From Serratia sp. PL17 (GTDB taxonomy: Bacteria > Pseudomonadota > Gammaproteobacteria > Enterobacterales > Enterobacteriaceae): 64,000 bases of DNA. The notes beneath the pieces are model-generated. The model was given only the letters and a program-made list of their open reading frames with translations. It searched no databases and was not told the origin of the DNA. Where the stretch lies: NCBI RefSeq assembly GCF_017832355.1, contig NZ_JAFIBY010000004.1, positions 310,001-374,000 of the forward strand. The letters are read 5' to 3'. Made by a program: the position numbers and the translations under genes. This document shows, piece by piece, positions 10,021-19,265 of this stretch. Positions within the stretch are counted from its first letter, which is position 1; every line of letters begins with the position of its first letter.

Positions 10021-10090
10021 TGTCCTCATCCCAACACTCAGACGCGTGAGGCGGTTCGACACGGGGGAAAGCAGGGGAAATGCAGAGAAT

Positions 10091-10112
10091 CGGGCACAGC
10101 CTAGTGTGCCCG
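10091..10112. terminator. Bidirectional terminator hairpin
   Basis: Perfect 8-bp arms CGGGCACA and TGTGCCCG around a 6-base loop, between the convergent AraC-type gene and aroL. There is no long T-run on either side, so strength is uncertain. Confidence 0.55.
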
Positions 10113-10129
10113 CACGTACCCTTTAGGTA

Positions 10130-10654
10130 TTACTTTACCGTTTCACGCTGTAACGCGGCGAGGATCTGAGCCACCACCTGTTGTGGGTTGCCGGTACCGT
10201 CCATCACGTAATGCGCAGCTTCCTGATACAAGGCTTCGCGAGCGGCCAACACTTCCAACATCTCTTCGGCAATAGGACGGCCGGTCAAGGTTGGGCGCTG
10301 TGCGTCTTGTGGGTATTCTTCCAGTCGTTGTGCCAGTACGTCAGCCGGCGAGCGCAGGTAAATCACCGTGCCGTGCTGACGCATAAAGCGGCGGTTCTCT
10401 TCTGCCAGGATTGCACCACCGCCGGTGGCAACTACAGTTGACGGTTGCGTCACGGTTTGCAGCGCGATGCTTTCACGGCGGCGAAACCCCAGCCAGCCTT
10501 CTTTTTCGACCATTTCCGCCACGCTCATCTGCGTGGTCTGCTGCATAAACAGATCGGTATCGATGAATTGATAGCCCAGCGCCAACGCCAGTGCATTGCC
10601 CACCGTGGTTTTACCGGCTCCGCGAGCGCCGACCATGAAAATGGTTTGTGTCAT
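10130..10654 (-). CDS. aroL: Shikimate kinase II
   Basis: 174 aa. P-loop GARGAGKT (8-15), shikimate-binding DTD (33-35), RRRES and the GGGAI turn, plus the lid-region RPTLTGRPI, all match AroL. It phosphorylates shikimate at the 3-hydroxyl in the chorismate pathway. In E. coli aroL is repressed by TyrR and TrpR; a TyrR-box-like sequence lies about 100 bp upstream. Short intergenic distance from the GNAT gene upstream, but a separate promoter is likely. Confidence 0.94.
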   Translation of the reverse strand: MTQTIFMVGARGAGKTTVGNALALALGYQFIDTDLFMQQTTQMSVAEMVEKEGWLGFRRRESIALQTVTQPSTVVATGGGAILAEENRRFMRQHGTVIYLRSPADVLAQRLEEYPQDAQRPTLTGRPIAEEMLEVLAAREALYQEAAHYVMDGTGNPQQVVAQILAALQRETVK

Positions 10655-10756
10655 TACGGGTTGTCCCTTATACGGTGACGTGATTGCGTTTGCATGCCAG
10701 AATCTGGCGTGCAGATCGTGCGATGGCGTAGTTGCTGCATCATACCGCCATCAGCC

Positions 10757-10774
10757 TGTATTTCAATATTTACG
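10757..10774 (-). promoter_or_regulatory. Candidate TyrR box upstream of aroL
   Basis: TGTATTTCAATATTTACG matches the TyrR consensus TGTAAA-N6-TTTACA at 9 of 12 positions. A further TGTAAA half lies at 10779-10784. The site overlaps the 3' end of the upstream acetyltransferase gene. TyrR control of aroL is established in E. coli; binding here is inferred. Confidence 0.4.
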
Positions 10775-11288
10775 ACAGTGTAAATTCCATGGCACAGCGG
10801 CTGTCCGCAGCAAAACCCTGCGCACTGTCTTCAGCCAACTGATGCTTCAATGACGCACTGAGTTGCTGGGCGGCGATCGGCCTGAACCCAAGGCGCTGGT
10901 AATAGGGTGCGTTCCAGGGCACATCAATAAAAGTCGTCAACGTCAAACGCTGTGCGCCTTGCAATGCCGCCTGTGCTGCAACCTCCGCGATCAAACGTCG
11001 GCCAATGCCCTGGCGCTGCCAATTGGCGGCTACCGACAGCTCGGCGATATGCCAATCCTGTGATTGCGGTATGACGGCAATAAAGCCGGCGACCTCTCCT
11101 GACGCGCCTTCAACCAGCCATTCGTGTTGCCGCTGAATAAAATCAGCATGCTGTTCTGAACTCATCACCGGGCCTTCGGCGATAAAACGCCAGGCAGGCT
11201 GTTGATGAAACAGCTGCGCCGCCGAGCGCTCAACGGCGATCAACTGAGCGATATCCTGCGGCTGCGCTAAACGGATTTGCAGGCTCAT
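10770..11288 (-). CDS. GNAT family N-acetyltransferase
   Basis: 172 aa GNAT fold. Motif A is visible as ELSVAANWQRQGIGRRLIAEV (the R-x-x-G-I-G acetyl-CoA pyrophosphate loop) and motif B as NAPYYQRLGFRPI. The substrate is unknown. It lies between aroL and the siderophore-receptor operon on the same strand, with a terminator hairpin separating it from the receptor gene, so it is probably a separate unit. Confidence 0.85.
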   Translation of the reverse strand: MSLQIRLAQPQDIAQLIAVERSAAQLFHQQPAWRFIAEGPVMSSEQHADFIQRQHEWLVEGASGEVAGFIAVIPQSQDWHIAELSVAANWQRQGIGRRLIAEVAAQAALQGAQRLTLTTFIDVPWNAPYYQRLGFRPIAAQQLSASLKHQLAEDSAQGFAADSRCAMEFTLS

Positions 11289-11331
11289 CGGGTTCTCCTT
11301 AACGTCAGGGCCGGCTATTTAATCAGATTTA

Positions 11332-11357
11332 CCCGGCGGCAGATACCGGCCGCCGGG
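11332..11357 (-). terminator. Terminator of the siderophore receptor operon
   Basis: CCCGGCGGC and GCCGCCGGG form a perfect 9-bp GC-rich stem with an 8-base loop directly after the receptor stop codon. On the minus strand it is followed by an A/T-rich stretch. Confidence 0.65.
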
Positions 11358-11378
11358 CAGACATTCCTGTGCGTAAAA

Positions 11379-13502
11379 TCAGAAGTCGACGCTGGCACGC
11401 AGCACCACTTCACGTGGTTCTCCCACCGCAACGCGCAAATTGCCACCGCTGGACGGGTAATAGGTTTTGTCGAACAGGTTCTTCACGTTTAACTGCCATT
11501 TCACCTGGTAACCCTTCACCGGTAGAGTGTAAGCAGCAAAAGCGTCGGCAACAGTGTAGTTGTCGAGATTAAAACTGTTGGCGGCATCACCAGGGCGGCG
11601 CCCCACATAGCGTGCACCTGCACCCACGCGCACGTTATCTCCGCTGTATAGCCCCGTTGATCCCAGATCCTGGGTCATAAACAGCGAGGCAGTATGACGC
11701 GCCACGTTGGTCATTTCTTTGCCTTTGTTGTCGGGATCATCCACTACCCGCGCATCGGTATAAGCATAAGAACCGATCAGGCTCAACGAATCGGTAATGT
11801 TGCCTGCAACATCCAACTCCACGCCCTGAGAACGCACACGTCCTGCAGTGCGGGTGACGGTTTCACCATTTACCAATTCGTTGACCATCACGTTGCGTTT
11901 AGTGATGTCAAACAGCGCCAGCGTGCCGGTAATACCCTTTGGCAACTCAACCTTGCTCCCCACTTCCCAGGCCTTGCCTTGTTCCGGTGGCAGCGAACCA
12001 ATCTGGCTGGCAATGGAAGAGTTCGGCTTGAAAGATTCGGTGTAACTGCTGTACAGCGAGACATTCGGCGTCAGCTTGTAGACCACCCCGGCACGCGGTA
12101 TCAGCTTGCTGTCGGAACTGTCGGTATTGGTGACAAAGGGCCGCCCTTTCCCGGCGAAAACGTCAAAGGCGTCATAGCGCAAGCCACCCATCACCAACCA
12201 CTTTTCGGTCAGTTGGATAGAATCCTGCATAAACCAGCCATAACTGGTGAGGTTTTCACGCTGATCGCTGTCTTTGGCGCTGACGGCATTCGAGGTCGGC
12301 ATCAGGCCATACACCGGATTATAGATGTTGAAATCGCTGTTCTTTTTGCCGCGAATCATGTCGCCGCGGTAGGTGCGGTTATCTTCAAAATCAAACCCGA
12401 ATAGCATCTGGTGGTTGGTTTTGCCCCAATCGACGTCGCCATTGAACGTCAGCTGTACCGCGTTGGCATGGCTGACAGCATGGGCCGTAGAGTCGGCCTG
12501 GCGCGACAACACCCCCGTATCAGGGTTCAGCGCCAGCGCACGTGCCTGATTATCGCTGTAGCTATTGCGGCTGTAAGCGTAGGTCAGCGAGCTTTTCCAG
12601 CTTTCATTCAGTACCTGATCGACCTGCAGCGTAACGCTGTCCTGATCGCCCCGCGTGGCGTTATAGCTTTCGTCAAAACGGCGATCGCGCGGCGTATTCA
12701 CCGGCTTGCCAGTGCGTGAATCAATGATGGTCCCGCGATCAAAGGGCACCAAGTATTCCATATGTTCGTAAGCCACACGCACCGTGGTGCTTTCGCCGTA
12801 CCACATCAACGAAGGCGCAATCACCGTTTGGCGATTGCGTCCAAAATTGCGCCAGTAATCGGTTTCATCGTGATCGACAATCATCCGATAGGCAAAACCA
12901 GAGGTGCCCAGCGGCCCGGTAACGTCTAACTGGCCGCCGCCGCCTTTAAAGCTGCTGCCCCCCCCTTCCACATGCGTGTGCTGCTGCAACTGCGGCTTTT
13001 TGGTGATCATATTGATCATCCCGCCCGGCTCGCCCATGCCGTATAGCATAGATGCCGGACCTTTCAATACCTCAACCCGCTCAGTGGTCGGGGTAAAGTT
13101 GCGTGCCTGAACCGAACGCACGCCGTCGCGCAGAATGGAGCCATCGCGGTTATCGCCAAAGCCACGTTTCATTACCGCGTCCTGGGTGCCTCCCAACGTG
13201 TTTGCCTGTGTGATGCCGCTGACGTTATACAGCGCCTCGTCCAGGCTGCTGACAGCCTGATCGGTAATCACTTGTTGCGGGACAACGTCGATAGCCTGCG
13301 GCACGTTCAGCAGAGAGGTTTCGCTACGGGTGCCGGTCACGCTTGTCAGCGGCTGGTAGCTTTTTACACCATCCGATGGTGGTTGACCCACCACCACCAG
13401 GGTTTCACTCTTTTCTGCTGTTTTGTCGACGCTGAACGCCGGGGCCGATGCACAGGCCGCCAGAGGCAATGCGCACCACCAGCCACGCTGGGTGTTATTC
13501 AT
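11379..13502 (-). CDS. TonB-dependent siderophore receptor (FhuA/FoxA-like)
   Basis: 707 aa. N-terminal signal sequence, a TonB-box-like ETLVVVG near residue 33, plug domain (VPQAIDVVPQQVITDQ; RDGVRSVQARNF; ERVEVLKGPASMLYG; GGMINMITKKP), then a 22-strand barrel ending in the outer-membrane signature ...VDF with terminal Phe. The GEPGGMINMITK plug motif is typical of the hydroxamate-type FhuA/FoxA/FpvA group. It takes up a ferric siderophore using TonB energy. The start overlaps the upstream binding-protein gene by 8 bp. The pair is headed by a Fur box at 14646. Confidence 0.9.
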   Translation of the reverse strand: MNNTQRGWWCALPLAACASAPAFSVDKTAEKSETLVVVGQPPSDGVKSYQPLTSVTGTRSETSLLNVPQAIDVVPQQVITDQAVSSLDEALYNVSGITQANTLGGTQDAVMKRGFGDNRDGSILRDGVRSVQARNFTPTTERVEVLKGPASMLYGMGEPGGMINMITKKPQLQQHTHVEGGGSSFKGGGGQLDVTGPLGTSGFAYRMIVDHDETDYWRNFGRNRQTVIAPSLMWYGESTTVRVAYEHMEYLVPFDRGTIIDSRTGKPVNTPRDRRFDESYNATRGDQDSVTLQVDQVLNESWKSSLTYAYSRNSYSDNQARALALNPDTGVLSRQADSTAHAVSHANAVQLTFNGDVDWGKTNHQMLFGFDFEDNRTYRGDMIRGKKNSDFNIYNPVYGLMPTSNAVSAKDSDQRENLTSYGWFMQDSIQLTEKWLVMGGLRYDAFDVFAGKGRPFVTNTDSSDSKLIPRAGVVYKLTPNVSLYSSYTESFKPNSSIASQIGSLPPEQGKAWEVGSKVELPKGITGTLALFDITKRNVMVNELVNGETVTRTAGRVRSQGVELDVAGNITDSLSLIGSYAYTDARVVDDPDNKGKEMTNVARHTASLFMTQDLGSTGLYSGDNVRVGAGARYVGRRPGDAANSFNLDNYTVADAFAAYTLPVKGYQVKWQLNVKNLFDKTYYPSSGGNLRVAVGEPREVVLRASVDF

Positions 13503-14610
13503 TATTTAACTGACTCCAATAAGTCCCTGAAAAAGGTAACGGCAAAAATTGTTGATATAACTGCTTAAAGGTCTGCTGCGGGTTGATGTCTGCAAACAGA
13601 TCCGGGTAGAAAGCTTTAGCGAACATCTCAACGGCCACAACGTGGTAAGGGCTGAGATAGAAGTTGTGCCAGATGCTCCAGGCCTGGTGGTTTTTTACCG
13701 CTTTCAGGTTGGCGAGCATCGGCTGCTTTTGCATGATCATCCGGAAGCTTTCGTCAGCTTCCTTCTGGGTGACCAAGGGCCCAAGGCGCAGATCGGAAAA
13801 ACGCTTGCCCTCTGGCCCGGCCATGCCGGTAGCAATATAGATATCGGGATTAGCGGTCAAAATGGTTTCCGGGTTCAGCTCACCATAAACGCCTTTGATG
13901 CTGGCATTGGCGATATTGTCCCCGCCGGCAAAAGCCAGCAGATCGCCGAGGTTGCCATGTGCCGCCGTAGTGCAACAGGTTTCACGCCGCCCAAGGTGCA
14001 AATGCAGCATTACCTTGGGTTTTGGCCCCTTGTAGCCTGCCAATCGCTGCTGGATCACCGCCATATGCTGCTGGTAGAAGCTGATGAACTGCTCCGCGCG
14101 CTGCTGACGATTGAGAACTTCCCCCAGCAAACGGACACTCGGCACGGTGTTATTCAGCAAGTCGACCCGTAAATCGACGTAGATCACGGCGATTCCGGCC
14201 TTACTCAGCGTATTGAGCAACAAATCACTGTCACCCTCTTCCCGCGCGTAACGTGCGAGAATCACCAGATCCGGCTTTAACTTGATCAGGTTTTCGCTAT
14301 TAACCTGGCGGAAATTCCCCTTGCTAATGGAAGGGATCGCTTTGATCTGCGGAAACTTTTGTGTGTAAAGCTGCCAGCTTTGCGCATCAAAACGCGCCAT
14401 GTCTTCCGGCCAGCCGACGATACGCTGAGCGGGATTCCCCGGCTCCAAGAGCGCCAGCGTATACAACATGCGGCTTTCGCCCAACACGATGCGTTGCGGG
14501 TTATCCGGCACTTCGACCTGACGACCGGTAATGTCAGTCACCATTTTCGCCTGAACGCTAAAAACGCCGAGCAACAGAGAAAGCAGCAGTAAAACGAGGG
14601 GATTGCGCAT
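13495..14610 (-). CDS. Iron-complex ABC transporter substrate-binding protein (FecB/BtuF-like)
   Basis: 371 aa. Signal peptide (about 1-21, ending VQA). The mature protein has the class III (helical-backbone) binding-protein pattern: TDITGRQVEVPDNPQRIV, LKPDLVILAR, GNLGDLLAFAGGDNIA and ETILTANPDIYIATG. An unusual RRETCCTTA stretch carries two adjacent cysteines. It is the first gene of a two-gene operon with the siderophore receptor. No permease or ATPase gene follows, so it must use inner-membrane components encoded elsewhere. Iron control is supported by the upstream Fur box. Confidence 0.85.
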   Translation of the reverse strand: MRNPLVLLLLSLLLGVFSVQAKMVTDITGRQVEVPDNPQRIVLGESRMLYTLALLEPGNPAQRIVGWPEDMARFDAQSWQLYTQKFPQIKAIPSISKGNFRQVNSENLIKLKPDLVILARYAREEGDSDLLLNTLSKAGIAVIYVDLRVDLLNNTVPSVRLLGEVLNRQQRAEQFISFYQQHMAVIQQRLAGYKGPKPKVMLHLHLGRRETCCTTAAHGNLGDLLAFAGGDNIANASIKGVYGELNPETILTANPDIYIATGMAGPEGKRFSDLRLGPLVTQKEADESFRMIMQKQPMLANLKAVKNHQAWSIWHNFYLSPYHVVAVEMFAKAFYPDLFADINPQQTFKQLYQQFLPLPFSGTYWSQLNNE

Positions 14611-14645
14611 GAACAGGCCGGATCAAGGTAAGAATATGCGCGCAT

Positions 14646-14664
14646 GATAATCACTCTCATTAAC
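14646..14664 (-). promoter_or_regulatory. Fur box of the binding protein/receptor operon
   Basis: GATAATCACTCTCATTAAC agrees with the 19-bp Fur consensus at 14 of 19 positions and lies 36 bp upstream of the binding-protein start codon at 14610, the normal place for an iron-repressed promoter. Confidence 0.65.
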
Positions 14665-14830
14665 ACTTTCAATCACAACCCGCGCCAGGCGGCCTAAATC
14701 CGCTGAATGACGCTGTTTCGCCGCTGATACATGCAAAACCGCTGTAAATACGGTTTTATAAAGTTAAAAAATCGGGCGATAATTCAATAAAAGGTGGGCT
14801 AGCGTGGCAGGTAATCCAGGAGGAACAACG

Positions 14831-15292
14831 ATGACCCAACGTATTATCCCATTGGTGGAATGTCCCCATTTTAGCGACGTCTGTGCCGCATGGGCATTTG
14901 GTCAGTGGGGCTCCCAGCGTGGCGGTTCGCTGGAACGCACGCGCCAACGATTTGCACAGTGCGCACAACCCAGTGAAGACTACACCACGCTGTTGGTGCT
15001 CGAGGGGGAATGCCCGCTGGGTATGGCTAGCCTATGGCCAAGTGACGATCATCACCGGATGGATCTTTCCCCTTGGCTGGCAGGCGTATTTGTTCATCCA
15101 GACCACAGACGACAAGGTATCGCTCAGCGCCTGGAGGCGGCCATCGTGCAACTGGCGCGCCAGCGCAACCACCCTGTCCTGCATCTGATTACCGATAAAT
15201 CCGAGGCGTTGTATTCAGGCTGGGGCTGGCAAACCATTGAGCGTCGCCAGCAATATGGCGGCGACGTGGTAGTGATGGAAAAAAGGCTTTAG
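14831..15292 (+). CDS. GNAT family N-acetyltransferase
   Basis: 153 aa from the ATG at 14831, which has a full AGGAGG eight bases upstream; an earlier in-frame ATG at 14804 lacks one. GNAT motif A is AGVFVHPDHRRQGIAQRLEAA and the final strand carries LYSGWGWQTIERRQQYGG. The N-terminal segment FSDVCAAWAFGQWG fits small-molecule acetyltransferases. The substrate is unknown. It is convergent with, and immediately adjacent to, the following methyltransferase gene. Confidence 0.85.
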   Translation: MTQRIIPLVECPHFSDVCAAWAFGQWGSQRGGSLERTRQRFAQCAQPSEDYTTLLVLEGECPLGMASLWPSDDHHRMDLSPWLAGVFVHPDHRRQGIAQRLEAAIVQLARQRNHPVLHLITDKSEALYSGWGWQTIERRQQYGGDVVVMEKRL

Positions 15293-15850
15293 TTAACGCG
15301 GCGTGCAGATATAGACCAACGCCGGGGGGAAATTACGGACGACCCGTAGCCGTTTCCAATGGAAATAGCGAGACAACAGCTTTTCCGACAAATGGCTGTA
15401 TTGAAACAACACCAGCGTGCCATTGCGCGCGCGCAAGCAGTGCTGCGCCTGTTGCAAAATACGAATACTGATTTTAAGCGGGATGGATAACAAGGGCAGG
15501 CAAGAGAATATCACGTCGTAATCGCGGGCCATCTCTTCGGCGGAACGGTCCATTACCTGCAAACGACGGTCGTCAATTTTCCGCAGTTGATGCACAAAAT
15601 GAGATTGAATTTCAAAGGCCTCAAGCGAGGCATCGGCGCGCATACGTCCCAATATACGCTTGGTCAACACGCCGTCAGCCGCGCCTAATTCTGCAATGGA
15701 CAGTGCCCCGGTCCATTCAATCTGATTCAGCATCGCCTGGCATAACCAAGGGGAAGAAGGCGCCAGCGTACCGACAGTACGCGGCGAAGCCATAAACTGC
15801 TGGAGATAGCTAAAGTGGTTCTTCAGTTGCAGCCGTGTCGCATTTAACAT
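15293..15850 (-). CDS. Class I SAM-dependent methyltransferase (phospholipid methyltransferase-like)
   Basis: 185 aa from the ATG at 15850, which has AAGGAGG five bases upstream. The SAM-binding motif I is IAELGAADGVLTKRIL, followed by an acidic strand LEAFEIQ and YDVIFSCLPLLSIP (the Leu-Pro-rich motif seen in PmtA/KsgA-like phospholipid N-methyltransferases). The N-terminus (HFSYLQQFMASPRTVGTLAPSS) also resembles this family. The actual substrate is not established. It is encoded convergently with the GNAT gene with no intergenic space. Confidence 0.7.
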   Translation of the reverse strand: MLNATRLQLKNHFSYLQQFMASPRTVGTLAPSSPWLCQAMLNQIEWTGALSIAELGAADGVLTKRILGRMRADASLEAFEIQSHFVHQLRKIDDRRLQVMDRSAEEMARDYDVIFSCLPLLSIPLKISIRILQQAQHCLRARNGTLVLFQYSHLSEKLLSRYFHWKRLRVVRNFPPALVYICTPR

Positions 15851-16096
15851 TGGGGCCTCCTTACGTTGAGTAGCCACCAATCTGAACTCAATTTCTTAAG
15901 TATTCATTAACATGTTTCCTAAAACCACCGACACAGTTGTAATGAAATGCAACCGACAGACGAAAAGATAAAAAAAGGCTGCGAAAATAATCTTCAGGTA
16001 ATCAATAAACAGCATTACCGGTCAGATTATATTCCACAGCCGTTTGTTTTATCGGCCACCCTTTACAGTGACCGAGGTTTATTTACTGCCAGGCGA

Positions 16097-16381
16097 TTAA
16101 CGGTATATTTCTGCATTACCACGCCAGTTGCTGGAATCCCCCGGGGTGTCCAGCCCGATAATACGAATACTGCTGGCGCCATCCGCCTGCGCTTTTTCTT
16201 TCAGCGCGTGAACCGCATCGGCTGGAGAGCCACTAACGCCGGAAACCGACACTACACCAAGGCTTTGCATGCTGCTGGCCTGTTCAGTATTCACCTGTTT
16301 TACTGATGACAGCGGCGCTGCAAATGAAGAAAATGAAGCGGCTGCCAAAAGAACTGCTGCGATGCCAGGTAATAGTTTCAT
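16097..16381 (-). CDS. DUF1471 (YhcN/BhsA family) periplasmic protein
   Basis: 94 aa. Signal peptide to about residue 22 (SFAAP), then the DUF1471 fold: LGVVSVSGVSGSPADAVHAL, a KAQADGASSIRIIGLDT turn, and a final GNAEIYR. Members (BhsA, McbA, YhcN, YdgH) are small stress-responsive envelope proteins linked to biofilm and metal or acid stress. This one is monocistronic. Confidence 0.85.
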   Translation of the reverse strand: MKLLPGIAAVLLAAASFSSFAAPLSSVKQVNTEQASSMQSLGVVSVSGVSGSPADAVHALKEKAQADGASSIRIIGLDTPGDSSNWRGNAEIYR

Positions 16382-16689
16382 GATTAACTCCAGATGTTTT
16401 TGTTTATTTTCTCGTATCAGTGGAGTTAATTATCTACCAGGCAATGAAAGCAGACGTAATCCAATGTAAAGAACATCAATCATTGTGATGAAAATAAGGA
16501 GGAAGTGCATGCAGATATGTCTTTGGCTGGGTAACGCGGGGGTAATGTTGCCACTCTACCCCTGGCAGATGACAATTAAAAGTCCGTTTGGCCAAATGCG
16601 ATAAAAATCCTCATCTTTAAGATTCTTCTCTTAGCACCCGCGACTGAACTACGCTATTTCTGAAGGTTATCATTATGGAAGGACTCCCT
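16382..16689. other. Intergenic region, divergent promoters
   Basis: 308 bp between the divergent DUF1471 and LtrA-like genes. It presumably holds both promoters. I see no convincing RNA gene, repeat or operator in it. Confidence 0.4.
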
Positions 16690-17868
16690 ATGTCGCAAAC
16701 CTTACTGCGTGTGCGTGATGGCCATGGTGCCTCGGTTTCATTTTCAGAACTGCTGTTCGATCTGATTTACGTTTTTGCCGTTACCCAGCTCTCTCACTAT
16801 CTATTGCACCACCTGACACTGACCGGCGCGCTCGAAACGCTGTTGCTTTGGTTCGCCGTCTGGCTGGCCTGGCAGTACACCGCTTGGGTCACCAACTGGT
16901 TTAACCCGGATACCCGCCCTATCCGCATCCTGCTGTTCGGCATCATGCTATTGGGGTTGTTCGCCTCTTCTGCGCTGCCACACGCGTTTGGCGAGCGTGG
17001 CCTGCTGTTCGCACTGTTTTACGTGGCTATCCAGGTTGGGCGTTCACTGGTGATCTTAAATCTACTGCCCATCGGCCACCCATTAAAACAAAATTTCCGC
17101 CGCATTCTTGGCTGGATGTGCATTTCAGCGGTGTTCTGGATCCTGGGCGGGTTGGCGGAAGGCAACTACCGGCTGTTGCTGTGGGCAATAGCCGTATTGT
17201 GCGAATACGTTTCGCCCATGTTCGGTTTCCGCTTGCCGGTACTCGGTCGTTCCGACAGCAGTAGCGAATGGACTATCGAGGGCCATCACCTGGCGGAGCG
17301 CTGCCAATTGTTCGTAATCGTGGCGCTGGGTGAAACCATTCTGATTACCGGTTCGACCCTTAGCGAAATGGCGTCCTGGAACCCACCGGTACTGATTGCC
17401 TCGCTGGTTGCCTTTCTCGGCAGCCTGGCGATGTGGTGGGTTTATTTCGATACCAGCAGCAAAGCCGGCAGTCACGCCATTAGCCAGGCGGAAAACCCGG
17501 GCCAACTGGGCGCCAACTTCCACTATGTTCACGTGATACTCGTCGGTGCCATCATCGTTTGCGCCGTCGCCAACGAACTGGTGATTGCTCATCCTGACGG
17601 CCATATTAACAACGTTACGGCAGCGGTACTGCTCCTCGGTCCTGCAATCTACCTGTTCGCTAACGCCTTGTATAAAAGGTTGGTTTATCGTCGCTTTCCC
17701 CTATCGCATCTGGTGGGGCTCATTGCGCTGGCAGTGCTGGCACCAATCGCCTACCTCACCGATTTACTGATGGTGAACGGTTTGACCACGTTGATTATGG
17801 TGGCGGTCGCGGTGTGGGAGAGCATTTCACGAGGCAGGACGCCGCAGGTCAGCGGCACTCACGGATAA
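16690..17868 (+). CDS. Low-temperature-requirement protein A (LtrA) family membrane protein
   Basis: 392 aa, around eleven to twelve hydrophobic segments. The N-terminal SVSFSELLFDLIYVFAVTQL is the LtrA hallmark, followed by YTAWVTNWFNPD and ERCQLFVIVALGETIL. The family is named from a Listeria cold-growth locus but its biochemical role is not established. ATG 16690 is preferred (AAGGA six bases upstream); ATG 16675 is also possible. Single gene, followed by a strong hairpin shared with the convergent esterase gene. Confidence 0.88.
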   Translation: MSQTLLRVRDGHGASVSFSELLFDLIYVFAVTQLSHYLLHHLTLTGALETLLLWFAVWLAWQYTAWVTNWFNPDTRPIRILLFGIMLLGLFASSALPHAFGERGLLFALFYVAIQVGRSLVILNLLPIGHPLKQNFRRILGWMCISAVFWILGGLAEGNYRLLLWAIAVLCEYVSPMFGFRLPVLGRSDSSSEWTIEGHHLAERCQLFVIVALGETILITGSTLSEMASWNPPVLIASLVAFLGSLAMWWVYFDTSSKAGSHAISQAENPGQLGANFHYVHVILVGAIIVCAVANELVIAHPDGHINNVTAAVLLLGPAIYLFANALYKRLVYRRFPLSHLVGLIALAVLAPIAYLTDLLMVNGLTTLIMVAVAVWESISRGRTPQVSGTHG

Positions 17869-17870
17869 AA

Positions 17871-17892
17871 ACAGGGGGCATCGGCCCCCTGT
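17871..17892. terminator. Bidirectional terminator
   Basis: ACAGGGGGC and GCCCCCTGT form a perfect 9-bp stem with a 4-base loop between the convergent LtrA-like and phytase-like genes; A-rich sequence precedes it and T-containing sequence follows. Confidence 0.75.
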
Positions 17893-17900
17893 TGCCGTCT

Positions 17901-19265
17901 CTACTTCAGCGGCTGCGGCAGCGTCAGCACCCACAATTCGCTGAGCGACTCCGGTTTCTCCAGCGGTTGCAGCTCAATACGGGCCGACACGGTTTTACCG
18001 TCCAGGCTCAGGTTACCCTGCTTATCCAACTGATAGTCGCCGATTTTCTTCGCCTTGGGCTGTGCGTCCACCAGCTTGGCCTGCAGGCCAAAATCGTTAT
18101 CGTTAATCACCGCCAGAGTGTGATCGTCGATCAGCGATAGACCCTCTACCTTCTCCTGCTGCCAACCCAATTTGCGCAGATCGACCACTTCACGCTTCTG
18201 CGCCAGCTTCACGTCGCGCTTGGCGAGCGCTTGCGCATCGTCAAACTCCAGCGCTTTGCCCTTGCCTTCGAAGGCCGTCAGATCGGTCGCCTGACTGAGA
18301 TCGACCAGATAGATCTTGTTGATCATCTGCTTGTCTTTATCGCTGCCCTGCTCAACCAACAGGATGTGTTGGTTGTCTACAGCCACAATGTCACCCACTT
18401 TGGCGTCTTTGGCCTTTTTATAGCTGTCGATATCGATCGGGTAGCCGTACATCGCCGTTTTGCCGCTGGCCGGATCAAAACTGACCAAGCGCGTAAACTG
18501 TGCTTTGTTCTTGGTCTTGCCGTCCACGTCGAGCGTGCTCTGCACCGCCGCCAGAATACGCCCGTCCGGCAGGCGGGTGATGCCTTCAAAACCTCGGTTC
18601 GGCTGACGCCATTTGATGATATTCGGCAATCCGCCTGCCACCGCGTGCTCTCCCTGCTCCGGCGTCGGGCCGTATTTGGCGAGGATCTTGCCCTGATTGT
18701 CGATATGGATCAGGAACGGGCCATATTCATCACACAGCCAATAACCGCCTTTTCCATCCGCCGTAATGCCTTCGGTATCCAGCCCGCGCCGATCGCCCTG
18801 CAAGATTTTCAGCGTATCACTCAACGCAACTTCATTGGTTGAACCAATCAGACCTGCCGGCAGCGGCAGCCCGCTAATCGGCCCTTGCTGGTCATGCAGT
18901 GGGCGTGAATTGCTGGCAACCGCCTTCCCCCCACCGACACGAATATCCATCAACAGCGGAACGAAAGCAGGGTTAGCGAAAATTTTGGCGTCCTGTTCAC
19001 CGACCGTAGGCGCATCGGCATTCGGGCCGCGATCGGTCACTGTCGTCAACAGCAGGTCATTGCCTTCACGACTATTGAATACCAGACCCGAGCCGATACC
19101 TACCGGCAATCCCTGTGGGAAGTGCTTAGCGAATGCGCCCTGGTAACTCACATGCTCACCACCAGGGAAACTGACAATATAGCGTGCAACCTCAACGTCA
19201 GTGGCGGCATAGGACAACAGAGGGAATAACGAACTGATTAACAGTGAAACCGATTTTATTTTCAT
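17901..19265 (-). CDS. Esterase-like activity of phytase family protein (periplasmic)
   Basis: 454 aa. Signal peptide to about residue 21 (LLSYAAT). The mature protein is a beta-propeller of the phytase-like esterase family: RGPNADAP, LDTEGITADGKGGYWLCDEYGPF, NRGFEGITRLPDGRILAAVQS and KVEGLSLIDDHTLAVINDNDFG repeats. Exported and probably a phosphoester or lactone hydrolase; the exact substrate is unknown. Monocistronic, with a long AT-rich region upstream. An alternative call would be an alkaline-phosphatase-like protein, but no metal triad of that family is seen. Confidence 0.82.
   Translation of the reverse strand: MKIKSVSLLISSLFPLLSYAATDVEVARYIVSFPGGEHVSYQGAFAKHFPQGLPVGIGSGLVFNSREGNDLLLTTVTDRGPNADAPTVGEQDAKIFANPAFVPLLMDIRVGGGKAVASNSRPLHDQQGPISGLPLPAGLIGSTNEVALSDTLKILQGDRRGLDTEGITADGKGGYWLCDEYGPFLIHIDNQGKILAKYGPTPEQGEHAVAGGLPNIIKWRQPNRGFEGITRLPDGRILAAVQSTLDVDGKTKNKAQFTRLVSFDPASGKTAMYGYPIDIDSYKKAKDAKVGDIVAVDNQHILLVEQGSDKDKQMINKIYLVDLSQATDLTAFEGKGKALEFDDAQALAKRDVKLAQKREVVDLRKLGWQQEKVEGLSLIDDHTLAVINDNDFGLQAKLVDAQPKAKKIGDYQLDKQGNLSLDGKTVSARIELQPLEKPESLSELWVLTLPQPLK

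Noticed and set aside
11694-12404. 236-codon plus-strand open frame
   Set aside because: Lies opposite the TonB receptor coding sequence; product is an antisense artefact of GC-rich third positions.
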